Assembly (NCBI RefSeq): GCF_016919245.1 | Contig: NZ_JAFEJA010000001.1 | Span: forward strand, 5,233,501 to 5,297,500 | Length of the DNA stretch: 64,000 nt | DNA from: Streptomyces zhihengii | GTDB taxonomy: Bacteria; Actinomycetota; Actinomycetes; Streptomycetales; Streptomycetaceae | Reading direction: 5' to 3' | Part shown: in pieces, positions 34,722-43,715 of the stretch | Numbering within the stretch: the stretch's first letter is position 1 | Layout: every line of letters starts with the position of its first letter | The notes under the pieces: model-generated | The model's database searches: none | The model's input: only the letters and a program-made list of their open reading frames with translations | What the model was told of the DNA's origin: nothing | Made by a program: the position numbers and the translations under genes

Positions 34722-35924
34722 CTACGGCAGGCTCCGCTGCCCGGGCAGACCCGGACGCAGGTGGCCGCCCGTGTAGTACTCCTGGCCCGGCTTGCCCGGC
34801 TCCAGGTGTCCGCCGCCCGGCCCCGGCACTCCCACACCGGCCGGCGTGCGCCGCATGCCGGCCTGGGCCGGCACGACCGCCTCGGCGATCGGCGCGTGGC
34901 CCGGGTCGCCCTGCGGCCGCCGCGCCCGGTAGGCCGCCCGGTAGGCGGCCGGGGAGGACCCGAGCTGCCGGCGGAAGTGGCCGCGCAGCGCGACGGGGGA
35001 GCGGAAGCCGCAGCGGCCCGCCACCTCGTCGACCGAGTAGTCGGAGGTCTCCAGCAGCCGCTGTGCCTGGAGCACCCGCTGGGTGATCAGCCACTGGAGC
35101 GGAGCCGAACCCGTCAGGGAGCGGAACCGGCGGTCGAACGTCCGGCGGCTCATGTAGGCGCGAGCCGCCAGGGTCTCCACGTCGAACTGCTCGTGGAGGT
35201 GCTCCAGTGCCCACGAGACCACCTCGGCCAGCGGGTCGGAGCCGATTTCCTCTGGTAAAGACCTGTCGAGGTAGCGCTCCTGACCGCCACTGCGACGCGG
35301 GGGGACGACCAGTCTGCGGGCGAGTGCGCCGGCTGCTTCCGTGCCGTGGTCGGTGCGCACTATGTGCAGACAGAGGTCGATGCCCGCCGCGGTGCCCGCC
35401 GAGGTGAGGACGTCCCCGTCGTCGACGAACAGCTCACGCGGGTCCACGTGGACGGACGGGTAACGCTTGGCCAGCGTCGGCGCGTACATCCAGTGGGTGG
35501 TCGCGGGGCGGCCGTCGAGCAGGCCCGCGGCGGCGAGGACGAACGCCCCCGTGCACAGGCCGACGATGCGGGCGCCCTCCTCGTGTGCCCGGCGCAGCGC
35601 TTCGAGCGCCTCGGGCGGTGGCGGCGAGGTGATCGACCGCCAGGCCGGCACCACGACGGTGCCCGCTCTGCTGATCGCCTCCAGGCCGTACGGTGCCGTG
35701 AGTTCCAATCCGCCCGTGGTCCTGAGCGGACCCTCCTCGCCACCGCACACCAGCAGGCGGTAGCGGGGAACTCCGGCGTCCTGACGGTCGATTCCGAACA
35801 CCGAGAGCGGGATGGAACTTTCGAAAATAGGGCCGCCGCTGAACAGCAGCACGGCGACGACCTCCCGGCGCCGGCGGCCGGAGAGTTTCCGTGCTGCCTC
35901 CGGTGCGGCGGAGTCCTGACTCAT
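34722..35924 (-). CDS. adpA: AdpA, AraC-family central developmental regulator
   Basis: This 400-residue master regulator of Streptomyces development and secondary metabolism has a DJ-1/PfpI-like N-terminal domain (about residues 25-195, with [20 protein letters not shown]) that mediates dimerisation, and an AraC double helix-turn-helix (about 225-320, [20 protein letters not shown] and [12 protein letters not shown]). The start is the ATG beginning MSQDSAAPE, which matches the known protein; the frame extends further without a start signal. A TTA leucine codon at 35256-35258, in RSLPEEIG between the domains, makes translation depend on the bldA tRNA. The terminator and orn follow. Confidence 0.96.
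   Translation of the reverse strand: MSQDSAAPEAARKLSGRRRREVVAVLLFSGGPIFESSIPLSVFGIDRQDAGVPRYRLLVCGGEEGPLRTTGGLELTAPYGLEAISRAGTVVVPAWRSITSPPPPEALEALRRAHEEGARIVGLCTGAFVLAAAGLLDGRPATTHWMYAPTLAKRYPSVHVDPRELFVDDGDVLTSAGTAAGIDLCLHIVRTDHGTEAAGALARRLVVPPRRSGGQERYLDRSLPEEIGSDPLAEVVSWALEHLHEQFDVETLAARAYMSRRTFDRRFRSLTGSAPLQWLITQRVLQAQRLLETSDYSVDEVAGRCGFRSPVALRGHFRRQLGSSPAAYRAAYRARRPQGDPGHAPIAEAVVPAQAGMRRTPAGVGVPGPGGGHLEPGKPGQEYYTGGHLRPGLPGQRSLP
35256..35258 (-). other. TTA codon in adpA (bldA dependence)
   Basis: On the minus strand the codons read AGG TCT TTA CCA GAG. TTA is very rare in Streptomyces and is read only by the bldA tRNA. Its place in the inter-domain linker is the one conserved in adpA of other species. 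Confidence 0.95.
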
Positions 35925-36311
35925 GACGCTAAGCCCCCCTCGAAGTGCGCGTCTCCCCGTTCGTTTCGGGCCTTTCGCTCCTGCACGTTTCCCCTCGGTT
36001 CTGCACGAGTCCCCCGGCCTTCGATACCCATGATCGAATCTACTGCGTCCCGTGGCACCCTTGTGGCAAGTTCGGCATGCCCTGCTATGTCGACTTGGCA
36101 ACTTGGCGCGATGCATTCGATCACGAAGCGTTGCACCCGTGGGGCCCGCAGGGAAGTGGATGGGACGGGCATGGCCCGTCCCCGTACGGCGCGAAACCGG
36201 CTCGCGGGCCCGTACTCCCTGGTGGCAAGGGGGTTGACCGGCCCTTTCCGCAAGAGGGCGGTAGGGGCGAGAAGTTGGCTGAAAACCGTCGGTTGTGAGG
36301 GTGCGAATCCG
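35925..36311. promoter_or_regulatory. Long upstream region of adpA with TGGC-type boxes
   Basis: This 387-bp stretch is the adpA promoter region and is less GC-rich than its surroundings. It holds TGGCAAGTTC (36064-36073), TGGCAACTTG (36096-36105) and TGGCGCGATG (36104-36113). The first and third match the AdpA consensus TGGCSNGWWY at 9 of 10 positions, the second less well. AdpA is known to repress its own gene, so these are candidate autoregulatory sites. Short open frames here are not credible genes. Confidence 0.5.
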
Positions 36312-36656
36312 TCAGACGTGCGGCGCCCCGCCCGCCCCCCTGCGCGCCCCCTCGCGCGGGTGCGCCCGGGCGGTGTCCTCCCTCTTCCGGGACTGGTGCA
36401 GCAGCAGCCGGCAGGCGCACGTCACGGCCGCCAGGCCCAGCCACGCCGTCGCCGCGCCGCCCGCCGACGTCCCGTACGCGGCGAGCGTCACCGGCACCAG
36501 CAGGCAGACGAACGCCGCCCAGCGCACCGCGCTTCCCGCGGCCGGGGTGCCCGGCGCACGGCGGGGGCCGGCGGCCGGCGTCCGCGGCGCGGGCCCGCGG
36601 GCCGGGGTGACGGGGGCGGGGCGGACCGGGGCGGCGGCGGGCTGACGTGCGGACAC
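36312..36656 (-). CDS. Small membrane protein upstream of adpA
   Basis: The 114-residue product starts at a GTG with AGGAG 7 nt upstream. It has a Pro/Ala-rich N-terminus (1-42), two hydrophobic segments (about 43-62 and 66-88, AAFVCLLVPVTLAAYG and TAWLGLAAVTCACRLLL) and a charged tail. It faces the same way as adpA, 387 bp upstream. No function is known to me; it could be a small integral membrane protein. The ribosome-binding site and hydrophobic pattern support it, but the Pro/Ala-rich start keeps confidence moderate. Confidence 0.6.
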   Translation of the reverse strand: MSARQPAAAPVRPAPVTPARGPAPRTPAAGPRRAPGTPAAGSAVRWAAFVCLLVPVTLAAYGTSAGGAATAWLGLAAVTCACRLLLHQSRKREDTARAHPREGARRGAGGAPHV

Positions 36657-36961
36657 TCGGAGCTCCTGGGGCGCGACGGGTGGGCGACCGGCCAAACGAC
36701 GGGCCCCGCGCCCGGTCACTGTGCGCAGCCGCCGGACAGCGGACAGGAAGCTGCATGGGCCACCTGCCATTGCCAGGGCGGGCGGTGCTCGTGCATGCTC
36801 CCTGGAACGCCGTGCATGAGGCAGTGGGACCTGGGCAGGAGAGGAGTGCCGCCGTACCCTTGGGGGTATGAGGCCGGGAAGACGTTTCCCGGACACCGCT
36901 CCGTCCCGTCCGCTCCGCACCTTCATTCCCTCACACGAGGACGTTCTTCGCCGAGACATCG
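36657..36961. other. Intergenic region before universal stress protein
   Basis: These 305 bp separate divergent genes and should hold both promoters. I see no clear operator or gene. A run reading CCTTGGGGGTATGAGG near 36858 could include a -10 but is not convincing. Confidence 0.4.
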
Positions 36962-37483
36962 ATGGCCGGTCACGAGATCCCCGAACCCGCGGACCGCAAG
37001 CAGGTCGCCGACCCCCTGTCGGACCTGCGAGCGGCAGAAGAGTCATGTCACTCCTGCGATCCCGCCTTCCAGCACGGAGTAGTCGTCGGCTTCGACGGCT
37101 CGACCTCCAGTGAGCGGGCGCTCGCCTACGCCATCGGCATGGCCTGCCGGTCGGGCTCCGGCCTGATCATCGTCCATGTCGCCAACCGGCTGCCGACCAC
37201 CGTCTGGGCGGGCTGCGAGCCGCCCGTCTTCGTGGACGTCCCGGACCACCGCACCGAGGTGCTCGGTCTCGAACTCGCCTGCGCGGACTACCTGAGCGAG
37301 GTCCCCTGGATCCTCGTGGAGCGCGGCGGCGACATCTGCCACGAACTGGAGGAGGTCGGCCGGGAGTACTCGGCCGACGCGATCGTGGTCGGCTCCACGC
37401 ACGGCCTCGTGGGGCGGATCTTCGGCTCGGTCGCGGGCCGCCTCGCCCGGCGCGCGAAGCGCCCGGTGATCGTCATCCCGTAG
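36962..37483 (+). CDS. Universal stress protein (UspA family)
   Basis: The 173-residue protein has one Usp domain (about residues 38-173) after a short charged N-terminus. The ATP-binding signature G-x2-G-x9-G-S appears in STHGLVGRIFGSVAGRLARR, and the domain opens with VVVGFDGSTSSERALAYA. It is cytoplasmic; such proteins in actinobacteria often respond to starvation or low oxygen. An unusual feature is the SCHSC motif before the domain, a possible metal- or redox-sensitive pair. Confidence 0.88.
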   Translation: MAGHEIPEPADRKQVADPLSDLRAAEESCHSCDPAFQHGVVVGFDGSTSSERALAYAIGMACRSGSGLIIVHVANRLPTTVWAGCEPPVFVDVPDHRTEVLGLELACADYLSEVPWILVERGGDICHELEEVGREYSADAIVVGSTHGLVGRIFGSVAGRLARRAKRPVIVIP

Positions 37484-37845
37484 CGCACCGCGCCGCGTTC
37501 CGCCGTACCGCGTTCCGTGCTGTCGCCGCTGTCGCCGCTGTCGTCGTGCCGCGCTTCCTGCTGCCGCGTTCCGTGTTGCCCTCCGCCGTGCGTCCCCCTG
37601 CCGCGCCCCGTGCCCCGCGCCGCCCTCCGCGTACCTCGCGCGCGTGCCGCGGGGTGTCACTCCCGTCCCGTTGCCGCTGTCCCTTCCCGCTGGTGACGGC
37701 ACGTCAACTCGCCCTGGAAACAGTTGAATCCGGATGCTTCCGCGAGGTTGGTTGTGCGCTTGTGAAGGGTACATATCGGTCGCTGGGTCCACAGCACTTG
37801 GCAGCACGGTGCAGCACGACTGCACGGACAGGAAGGGAGCCCGCC
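37484..37845. other. Intergenic region before acetate transporter-like gene
   Basis: The left half (37484-37680) is low-complexity, with GCCGCGTTCCGTGCTGTCGC-like units. The right half includes TTGGTT at 37747, 16 nt, then TACATA, a possible HrdB-type promoter. No gene is seen. Confidence 0.45.
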
Positions 37846-38418
37846 GTGGACAACGACGTCTCTGCGGGAAGCGCCGGATCGACCGCGATCCTCGGCCGTC
37901 TCGCACTCGGACTGACTCTGCTGGCGTTCGGCGCCGGCGCGACCGGAGTGATCGACAACGTGGGGGCGACCGACGCCGCGGCCCTCGCGACCTGGGTCGG
38001 CGGAGTCACCCTCTTCGTCGTCGGACTGCTCGAATTCCGGGCGGGCGACGGCGCGTCGGGGACGGCGTACGCCGGCCTCGGGGCGTTCTGGTTCACCTGG
38101 GGCACGGGAGTGGGCTCCGAGGTGTCCGCCGAGGCGGCGGGCCTGTTCCTGCTGCTGTGGGCGCTGCTGGCGCTGACGCTGACGGCCGCCTCGTCGGGCA
38201 CCGGCGTGCTGGGCCAGGGCGTCTACGGGCTGCTGTGCCTGTCCCTGCTGCTCGGCGGCGCGGCCGCCTTCGCGGGCAACGAGGCGCTCGCGAAGGCGGG
38301 CGGCTGGGTCGGCGCCGTCGCGGGCCTGCTGGCCTGGTACGGAGCGACCGCCGCGCTCGCCAAGTGGCCCACGTTCACCGGACGCGCCGCCGGCCGGGGG
38401 GTGACGGCCACCGGCTGA
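37846..38418 (+). CDS. GPR1/FUN34/YaaH-family acetate transporter
   Basis: This 190-residue membrane protein has six hydrophobic segments and the family pattern: LGRLALGLTLLAFGAGATG, then VGGVTLFVVGLLEFRAGDGASGTAY and YAGLGAFWFTWG. Members take up acetate and related short acids. The GTG start has GGAAGGGAG about 8 nt upstream. The gene is single and convergent with glmS; uptake of acetate would fit growth on chitin, since deacetylation of GlcNAc-6-P releases acetate. Confidence 0.82.
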   Translation: MDNDVSAGSAGSTAILGRLALGLTLLAFGAGATGVIDNVGATDAAALATWVGGVTLFVVGLLEFRAGDGASGTAYAGLGAFWFTWGTGVGSEVSAEAAGLFLLLWALLALTLTAASSGTGVLGQGVYGLLCLSLLLGGAAAFAGNEALAKAGGWVGAVAGLLAWYGATAALAKWPTFTGRAAGRGVTATG

Positions 38419-38458
38419 GCGGCCTGAGGGCCGGCGCGAGGGGTTGCGCGCCGGCGGC

Positions 38459-38500
38459 ACGGAGAACGCCCCCTGCGTCGAGGCAGGGGGCGTTCTCCGT
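38459..38500. terminator. Convergent terminator, acetate transporter / glmS
   Basis: A perfect 18-bp stem (38459-38476 with 38483-38500) and a 6-nt loop between convergent genes. Confidence 0.9.
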
Positions 38501-38517
38501 GTCCGGCCGGTGCCGTC

Positions 38518-40335
38518 CTACTCGACGGTGACGGACTTCGCCAGGTTGCGCGGCTTGTCGATGTCCCGGCCGAGGGCCAGGGCCGTGTGGTAGGCGAGGA
38601 GCTGGAGCGGGATGCCCATCAGGATCGGGTCCAGCTCGTCCTCGTTCTTCGGCACCACGATGGTGTGGTCGGCCTTCTCCTGCTCGCGGTGGGCGACGGC
38701 CAGTATCCGGCCGGAGCGGGCCTTGATCTCCTCCATCGCCGCGCGGTTCTTCTCCAGCAGCTCGTCGTCCGGCACGATCGCGACGGTCGGCAGCGCGGGC
38801 TCGATCAGGGCGAGCGGGCCGTGCTTGAGCTCGGAGGCGGGGTAGGCCTCGGCGTGGATGTAGGAGATCTCCTTGAGCTTCAGGGAGGCCTCCAGCGCGA
38901 CCGGGTAGCCGCGCACCCGGCCGATGAACATCATCGACTTGGCGTCCGCGTACTGCTCGGCCAGCTTCTTGATCTCGCCCTCGGTCTCCAGGATCTCGCT
39001 GATCTGGCCGGGCAGCTTGCGCAGGCCCTCGATGATCCGGCGGCCCTCGGCGACGGACAGGTCCCGGATGCGGCCGAGGTGCAGGGCGATCAGCGCGAAG
39101 GCGACGACCGTGTTGGTGAAGCACTTGGTGGAGACGACGCAGACCTCGGGGCCGGCGTGCACGTACGTGCCGCCGTCCGCCTCGCGGGCGATCGCCGAGC
39201 CGACGACGTTGACGACGCCGAGCACCCGGCCGCCCTTGCGCTTGAGCTCCTGGACGGCCGCGAGGACGTCGTAGGTCTCACCGGACTGGGAGACGGCGAT
39301 GTAGAGGGTGTCCGGGTCCACCACCGGGTTGCGGTAGCGGAACTCGGAGGCCGGCTCGGCGTCCGCGGGGATGCGGGCCAGGGACTCGATGAGCCCGGCG
39401 CCGATCAGGCCGGCGTGGTACGAGGTGCCGCAGCCGAGGATCTTCACCCGGCGGATGCCGCGGGCCTCGCGCGGGTCCAGGTTCAGGCCGCCCAGGTGCA
39501 CGGTGTTGAACCGGTCGTCGATGCGGCCGCGCAGCACGCGGTCGACCGCGTCGGGCTGCTCGCTGATCTCCTTGTGCATGTACGTGTCGTGGCCGCCCAT
39601 GTCGTAGGAGGCGGCCTCCCACTCCACGGTCTCCGGGGTGGCGGTGGTCGTCGCGCCGGAGGTCGTGTACGTGCGGAAGTCGTCGGCCTTGAGGGTGGCC
39701 ATCTCGCCGTCGTCGAGGGTGACGATCTGGCGGGTGTGGGCGACCAGGGCGGCGATGTCGGAGGCGACGAACATCTCCTTGTCGCCGATGCCGAGGACGA
39801 CCGGGGAGCCGTTGCGGGCGACCACGATGCGGTCGGGGAAGTCGGCGTGCATGACGGCGACGCCGTAGGTGCCCTCGATCGCCTTGACGGCCTCGCGGAC
39901 CTTCTCCTCCAGGGTGGTGGCCTGGGAGCGGGCGATCAGGTGGGTGATGACCTCGGTGTCCGTCTCCGAGAGGAAGACGATGCCGTCGGACTCCAGCTTC
40001 GCGCGCAGCTCGGCGGCGTTGTCCACGATGCCGTTGTGGACGACGGCGACCTTGTTGTCGGCGTCGAGGTGCGGGTGCGAGTTGATGTCGCTCGGGGCGC
40101 CGTGGGTGGCCCAGCGGGTGTGGGCGATGCCGGTGGTGCCGGAGAAGCGCTTGGGGACGCGGGCCTCCAGGTCGCGGACCCGGCCCTTGGCCTTGACCAT
40201 CTTCAGCGCGGCGGCCTTGGGGCTGTTGATCACCACGCCCGCCGAGTCGTACCCCCGGTACTCCAGGCGCTGCAGCCCTTCCAGCAGCAGCGGAGCCACG
40301 TCACGCTTGCCGATGTAACCGACAATTCCGCACAT
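38518..40335 (-). CDS. glmS: Glutamine-fructose-6-phosphate aminotransferase
   Basis: The 605-residue enzyme makes glucosamine-6-phosphate from fructose-6-phosphate and glutamine, the first step toward UDP-GlcNAc. After removal of Met1, Cys2 of CGIVGYIGKRD is the glutaminase nucleophile (domain about 2-220), followed by two SIS isomerase domains (about 285-425 and 455-595) with AVSQSGETYDVLAA and ending KPRNLAKSVTVE. Length is normal. It is upstream of, and on the same strand as, no close partner; a 55-bp gap separates it from the DUF4429 pair. In chitin-fed cells this step is bypassed by GlcNAc. Confidence 0.96.
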   Translation of the reverse strand: MCGIVGYIGKRDVAPLLLEGLQRLEYRGYDSAGVVINSPKAAALKMVKAKGRVRDLEARVPKRFSGTTGIAHTRWATHGAPSDINSHPHLDADNKVAVVHNGIVDNAAELRAKLESDGIVFLSETDTEVITHLIARSQATTLEEKVREAVKAIEGTYGVAVMHADFPDRIVVARNGSPVVLGIGDKEMFVASDIAALVAHTRQIVTLDDGEMATLKADDFRTYTTSGATTTATPETVEWEAASYDMGGHDTYMHKEISEQPDAVDRVLRGRIDDRFNTVHLGGLNLDPREARGIRRVKILGCGTSYHAGLIGAGLIESLARIPADAEPASEFRYRNPVVDPDTLYIAVSQSGETYDVLAAVQELKRKGGRVLGVVNVVGSAIAREADGGTYVHAGPEVCVVSTKCFTNTVVAFALIALHLGRIRDLSVAEGRRIIEGLRKLPGQISEILETEGEIKKLAEQYADAKSMMFIGRVRGYPVALEASLKLKEISYIHAEAYPASELKHGPLALIEPALPTVAIVPDDELLEKNRAAMEEIKARSGRILAVAHREQEKADHTIVVPKNEDELDPILMGIPLQLLAYHTALALGRDIDKPRNLAKSVTVE

Positions 40336-40390
40336 AGAGTCTTGCCCCTCCGTAGTTCAGTGGTGTGCTCGCCCGCGACGACGGGCCGCG

Positions 40391-40738
40391 TCAGCCGTAG
40401 ACCATGCGGCGGAGCTGCCGGAGCGAGAGCTCCGGCGGCGCCACGGCGCGGTGCGGCAGTTCCGCCGCGATGCGCTCGAAGATCTCGGCGTTCACCGCGC
40501 CGCCGGACTGGAGCTCGCGGTGGCGGCGGCGGACGAACTCCTCCGTCGTCTCGTCGAAGTACGCCAGCACGTCGAGCACCACCCGGGCCGCTTCGCCGCG
40601 CTGGAGCGCGGTGCTGCGCACCAGGTGATCGACGAGGTCGTCGTGGGACGACGGGCGGTGTTCGAGCACCCGTAGATATTGGAGGGAAAGGAGGCGCCTT
40701 CGCAAGAATCCTGCCCGATATCGGGCAGGGTGTGTCAC
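40391..40738 (-). CDS. Small conserved-looking protein, coupled to DUF4429 gene
   Basis: The 115-residue soluble protein is Arg/Leu-rich and helical, with YLRVLEHRPSSHDDLVDHLVRS and LPHRAVAPPELSLRQLRRMVYG. Its GTG start overlaps the preceding stop codon as GTGA, indicating translational coupling; I place the start there although the frame runs further. I do not recognise a family. It lies between a DUF4429/SHOCT protein and glmS. Confidence 0.68.
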   Translation of the reverse strand: MTHPARYRAGFLRRRLLSLQYLRVLEHRPSSHDDLVDHLVRSTALQRGEAARVVLDVLAYFDETTEEFVRRRHRELQSGGAVNAEIFERIAAELPHRAVAPPELSLRQLRRMVYG

Positions 40739-41667
40739 ATCCTTCGCAGTACGGCCTGTTTCGCGGTGGCGAACTCCTCGTCGGTCAGGATCCCCGCGCT
40801 GTACAGCTCGCCCAGTTCGCGCAGTCGGCGCAGCAGGGCGTCGTGATCGTGGCCGCCCTCCTCGCCCGGGGGCGTCGCGGAGGGGCCGGCGGTCACCTGC
40901 GCGGCCGGCTCCGGCGCGGGAGCCGGGGGCAGCGCCGCGGCGGCCGCCCCGTTCCCGGACGCCGCGCGCGGGTGCGGCATCCGGGCCACCACGGCCGCGC
41001 CGACCAGCGCCATCAGCGGGTCGTTGCGGAAACCCCACAGCTCGACCGCGTACGGGTCGTACTTCGGCTCCTGCCGGCCCGGGCCCGTCCAGGGGCCGCT
41101 GAACCGCAGGAAGCCGTTCTCCAGGGAGGCCGAGGGCATCCACTCCACGGCGCTCACCTCGGCCAGCGCCAGGGTGCGCGGGCCGCCCGACAGCTTGGCC
41201 TCCTCCGCCTGCCACTTGAACTCCAGCCGGATCCGCTCCCCGTCGAAGGAGACCGTGGCGTCCCCCGCGGAGACGGTGATGGGCACCGCCGGCCCGGGCA
41301 GCAGATAGCCGTCGGCGGGCCCCTGGGGCACCTGCTCCAGCAGCAGCGCGGTGCGCACCTCGTCCACCAGGTACTCGGCGACGCCCGAGCGGTCGTTGTC
41401 GACCTTCAGCCGGTAGGGGTCCGACGCGTCGTCCAGGCTCCCGCCGGTGATCTGCGCCAGCGGGTCGGCGCCGTCGCGCAGCCGCAGCCGCAGCCGCCCG
41501 GCCTTCTTGCCCGGTTCGTAGGAGAGGCCGGCCACCGCCCGCAGCGGGACGCCGATCTCCCCCAGGGTGCGGCGCAGCCTGCTGACGCCCTTGTCGCTGC
41601 CGGGCACGATGCGGACCGTGTCGCCGTCGAACGACCAGGTTCCGTCCTTCTGGATGATTTCTGCCAC
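40735..41667 (-). CDS. DUF4429 protein with C-terminal SHOCT domain
   Basis: The 310-residue protein has two similar beta-rich modules (about residues 1-115 and 120-225), each running from WSFDGDTVRI or VSFDGERIRLEF to FRNDP-type elements, as in DUF4429. A Pro/Ala linker (about 235-270) is followed by a short helical SHOCT domain (LGELYSAGILTDEEFATAKQAVL). SHOCT tails often mediate oligomerisation. The GTG start is placed at VAEIIQKDGTW; the longer frame has no start signal. Function is unknown. It is divergent from the GH20 gene and coupled to the next gene. Confidence 0.8.
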   Translation of the reverse strand: MAEIIQKDGTWSFDGDTVRIVPGSDKGVSRLRRTLGEIGVPLRAVAGLSYEPGKKAGRLRLRLRDGADPLAQITGGSLDDASDPYRLKVDNDRSGVAEYLVDEVRTALLLEQVPQGPADGYLLPGPAVPITVSAGDATVSFDGERIRLEFKWQAEEAKLSGGPRTLALAEVSAVEWMPSASLENGFLRFSGPWTGPGRQEPKYDPYAVELWGFRNDPLMALVGAAVVARMPHPRAASGNGAAAAALPPAPAPEPAAQVTAGPSATPPGEEGGHDHDALLRRLRELGELYSAGILTDEEFATAKQAVLRRM

Positions 41668-41697
41668 GACGCCGATTGTTCCATCTCTCCCGCGGCA

Positions 41698-41713
41698 AGT
41701 GGTCTGGACCTTG
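41698..41713 (+). promoter_or_regulatory. DasR-like box upstream of hexosaminidase
   Basis: AGTGGTCTGGACCTTG matches about 12 of 16 positions of the DasR consensus built around TGGTCTAGACCA. It is 82 bp before the GH20 start. Hexosaminidase genes at this position are known DasR targets in S. coelicolor. It might also affect the divergent DUF4429 operon. Confidence 0.6.
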
Positions 41714-41794
41714 ACCGCAGTTGGGGCGCGCGCTACGCATGAGCCGAGACCGGTTGCCGAACGCACGGACGACGCCCCCGCCGAAGGGAACCCT

Positions 41795-43456
41795 GTGAGT
41801 CAGCCCAGACCGAGTGTCCGCGCCCTGAGCCCTCTCCGATCCGCCCGGCCGCCCCGGTTCCCGCGGCTGCTGGCCGCGGTGCTGCTGCTGACCGCCGTCA
41901 CGGCCTCCGGCGCCTCGGCCGCGGGCGGCCCGGCGGCCGAGGAGCCCGCCGTCCGCCCGCTCGGGCGGATCGTCCCCGTCCCCGCCTCGGTGCGGCCCGG
42001 CGGCGCCCCCTTCGCGCTGACGCCCTCGACGCGCATCAGCACCGACGGCTCCCGCCAGGCGCGGGCCGTCGCCGAGCAGCTCGCCCGGGTGCTGCGCCCG
42101 TCCACCGGCTACGCGCTGCCCGTCACCGACCGCCCCTCGCCGGGCGCCGTCCGGCTGCGGCTCGACGCCGGGGAACGGGCGCTCGGCGAGGAGGGCTACC
42201 GGCTGCACTCCGCGCCCGGCGGTCTGACCCTCACCGCGTACCGCGAGGCCGGCCTCTTCCGCGGCGTGCAGACGCTGCGCCAGCAACTGCCGTCCCGGGT
42301 GGAGCGGGACACCGTGCAGCCCGGCCCCTGGCAGGTCGCGGGCGGCACCGTCACGGACACCCCGCGGTTCGCCTGGCGCGGCGCGATGCTCGACGTCTCA
42401 CGCCACTTCCTGGAGGCCGCGCAGGTCAAGCGCTACATCGACCACATCGCCCTCTACAGGATGAACACCCTGCACCTCCACCTCTCCGACGACCAGGGCT
42501 GGCGCATCGCCGTCGACTCCTGGCCGCGCCTCGCGGAGTACGGCGGTTCGACGGAGGTCGGCGGCGGCCCGGGCGGCCACTACACCAAGGCCCAGTACCG
42601 CGACATCGTCCGCTACGCGGCGGCCCGGCACATCGAGGTGGTGCCGGAGATCGACCTGCCGGGCCACACCAACGCGGCCCTCGCCTCCTACGCCGAGCTC
42701 AACTGCGACGGCGTCGCCCCGCCGCTCTACACGGGCACCTCGGTCGGCTTCAGCTCGCTGTGCGTGCCGAAGGAGGTCACCTACGACTTCGTGGAGGACG
42801 TGATCGGCGAGATCGCCGCGCTCACCCCCGGCCGGTACCTGCACATCGGCGGTGACGAGGCGCACTCCACCAGCCACGAGGACTACGCGGCGTTCATGGC
42901 GCGGGTGCAGCCCGTGGTCGCGCGCCACGGCAAGACCGTCGTCGGCTGGCACCAGCTCACGGGGGCGACGCCCGCCGAGGGGGCCGTCGCGCAGTACTGG
43001 GGACTCGACCGCACGAGCGCGGCGGAGAAGGAGCGGGTGGCCGCGGCGGCCCGGGCCGGCACCCGGCTCGTGCTCTCCCCGGCCGACCGGACCTACCTCG
43101 ACATGAAGTACGACGAGAACACCCGGCTCGGCCTCTCCTGGGCGGGCTACGTCGAGGTCCGGCGCTCCTACGACTGGGACCCGGGCAGCTATCTGGCGGG
43201 AGCGCCCGCGAGCGCGATCGCCGGTGTGGAGGCGCCGCTGTGGACGGAGACCCTCTCCTCGGACGAGGACCTCGACCGGATGGCGTTCCCGCGGCTGCCC
43301 GGGGTGGCCGAGCTGGGCTGGTCGCCGGCCCGGGCGCACGACTGGGAGGACTACCGGCTCCGCCTCGCGGCGCAGGGGCCCCGGATGGAGGCGCTCGGCA
43401 TCGGCTTCCACCGCTCGCCCCAGGTGCCGTGGCCGGCGGCCGGGAGCGGTGACTGA
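41795..43456 (+). CDS. Secreted beta-N-acetylhexosaminidase (GH20)
   Basis: The 553-residue exoenzyme cleaves terminal GlcNAc from chitobiose and chito-oligomers. It has a signal peptide (about 1-43, ending SASA), a GH20b domain (about 55-190) and a TIM-barrel catalytic domain (about 193-540) with the Asp-Glu pair D354-E355 in HIGGDEAH, plus HLHLSDDQGWRI. The GTG start has a GAAGGGA purine run 6 nt upstream. A DasR-like box upstream ties it to GlcNAc sensing, and it completes the chitin pathway begun by the two chitinases. Confidence 0.93.
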   Translation: MSQPRPSVRALSPLRSARPPRFPRLLAAVLLLTAVTASGASAAGGPAAEEPAVRPLGRIVPVPASVRPGGAPFALTPSTRISTDGSRQARAVAEQLARVLRPSTGYALPVTDRPSPGAVRLRLDAGERALGEEGYRLHSAPGGLTLTAYREAGLFRGVQTLRQQLPSRVERDTVQPGPWQVAGGTVTDTPRFAWRGAMLDVSRHFLEAAQVKRYIDHIALYRMNTLHLHLSDDQGWRIAVDSWPRLAEYGGSTEVGGGPGGHYTKAQYRDIVRYAAARHIEVVPEIDLPGHTNAALASYAELNCDGVAPPLYTGTSVGFSSLCVPKEVTYDFVEDVIGEIAALTPGRYLHIGGDEAHSTSHEDYAAFMARVQPVVARHGKTVVGWHQLTGATPAEGAVAQYWGLDRTSAAEKERVAAAARAGTRLVLSPADRTYLDMKYDENTRLGLSWAGYVEVRRSYDWDPGSYLAGAPASAIAGVEAPLWTETLSSDEDLDRMAFPRLPGVAELGWSPARAHDWEDYRLRLAAQGPRMEALGIGFHRSPQVPWPAAGSGD

Positions 43457-43460
43457 CGGG

Positions 43461-43660
43461 TGCCGGGCGTGGGCGGTGACCGGGGGAGCGGCGCGGTGAT
43501 TGAGCGGTGCCGGGCGTGGGCGGTGTCCGTGGCCGCCGGAGCGGCGCGGTGATTGAGCGGTGCCGGGCGTGGGCGTGGGCGGTGACCGGGGGAGCGGCGC
43601 GGTGATTGAGCGGTGCCGGGCGTGGGCGGTGTCCGTGGCCGCCGGCGCGGCGCGGTGACG
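43461..43660. repeat. Four-copy tandem repeat of about 50 bp
   Basis: TGCCGGGCGTGGGCGGTG recurs at 43461, 43508, 43561 and 43614 (periods 47, 53, 53 bp), each followed by GCGGCGCGGTGATTGAG or a variant. Two alternating unit types are visible. Confidence 0.85.
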
Positions 43661-43678
43661 GAGGGGCGCCGAAGAGGT

Positions 43679-43715
43679 ACGGGCGCCCCCGGGGACCGTA
43701 CCCGGGGGCGCCCGT
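43679..43715. terminator. Bidirectional terminator, hexosaminidase / desD
   Basis: ACGGGCGCCCCCGGG (43679-43693) and its perfect complement (43701-43715) form a 15-bp stem with a 7-nt loop, in the gap between convergent genes. Confidence 0.8.

Noticed and set aside
38587..41742. A 1051-codon open frame on the plus strand
   Set aside because: It lies antisense to glmS and the DUF4429 pair, which have motifs and ribosome-binding sites. Its sequence is low-complexity.
43461..43660. CRISPR-like array from evenly spaced repeats
   Set aside because: The units are contiguous tandem repeats without unique spacers, and no cas genes are in the window. The Cas4-like nuclease at 18399 belongs to a helicase operon far away.
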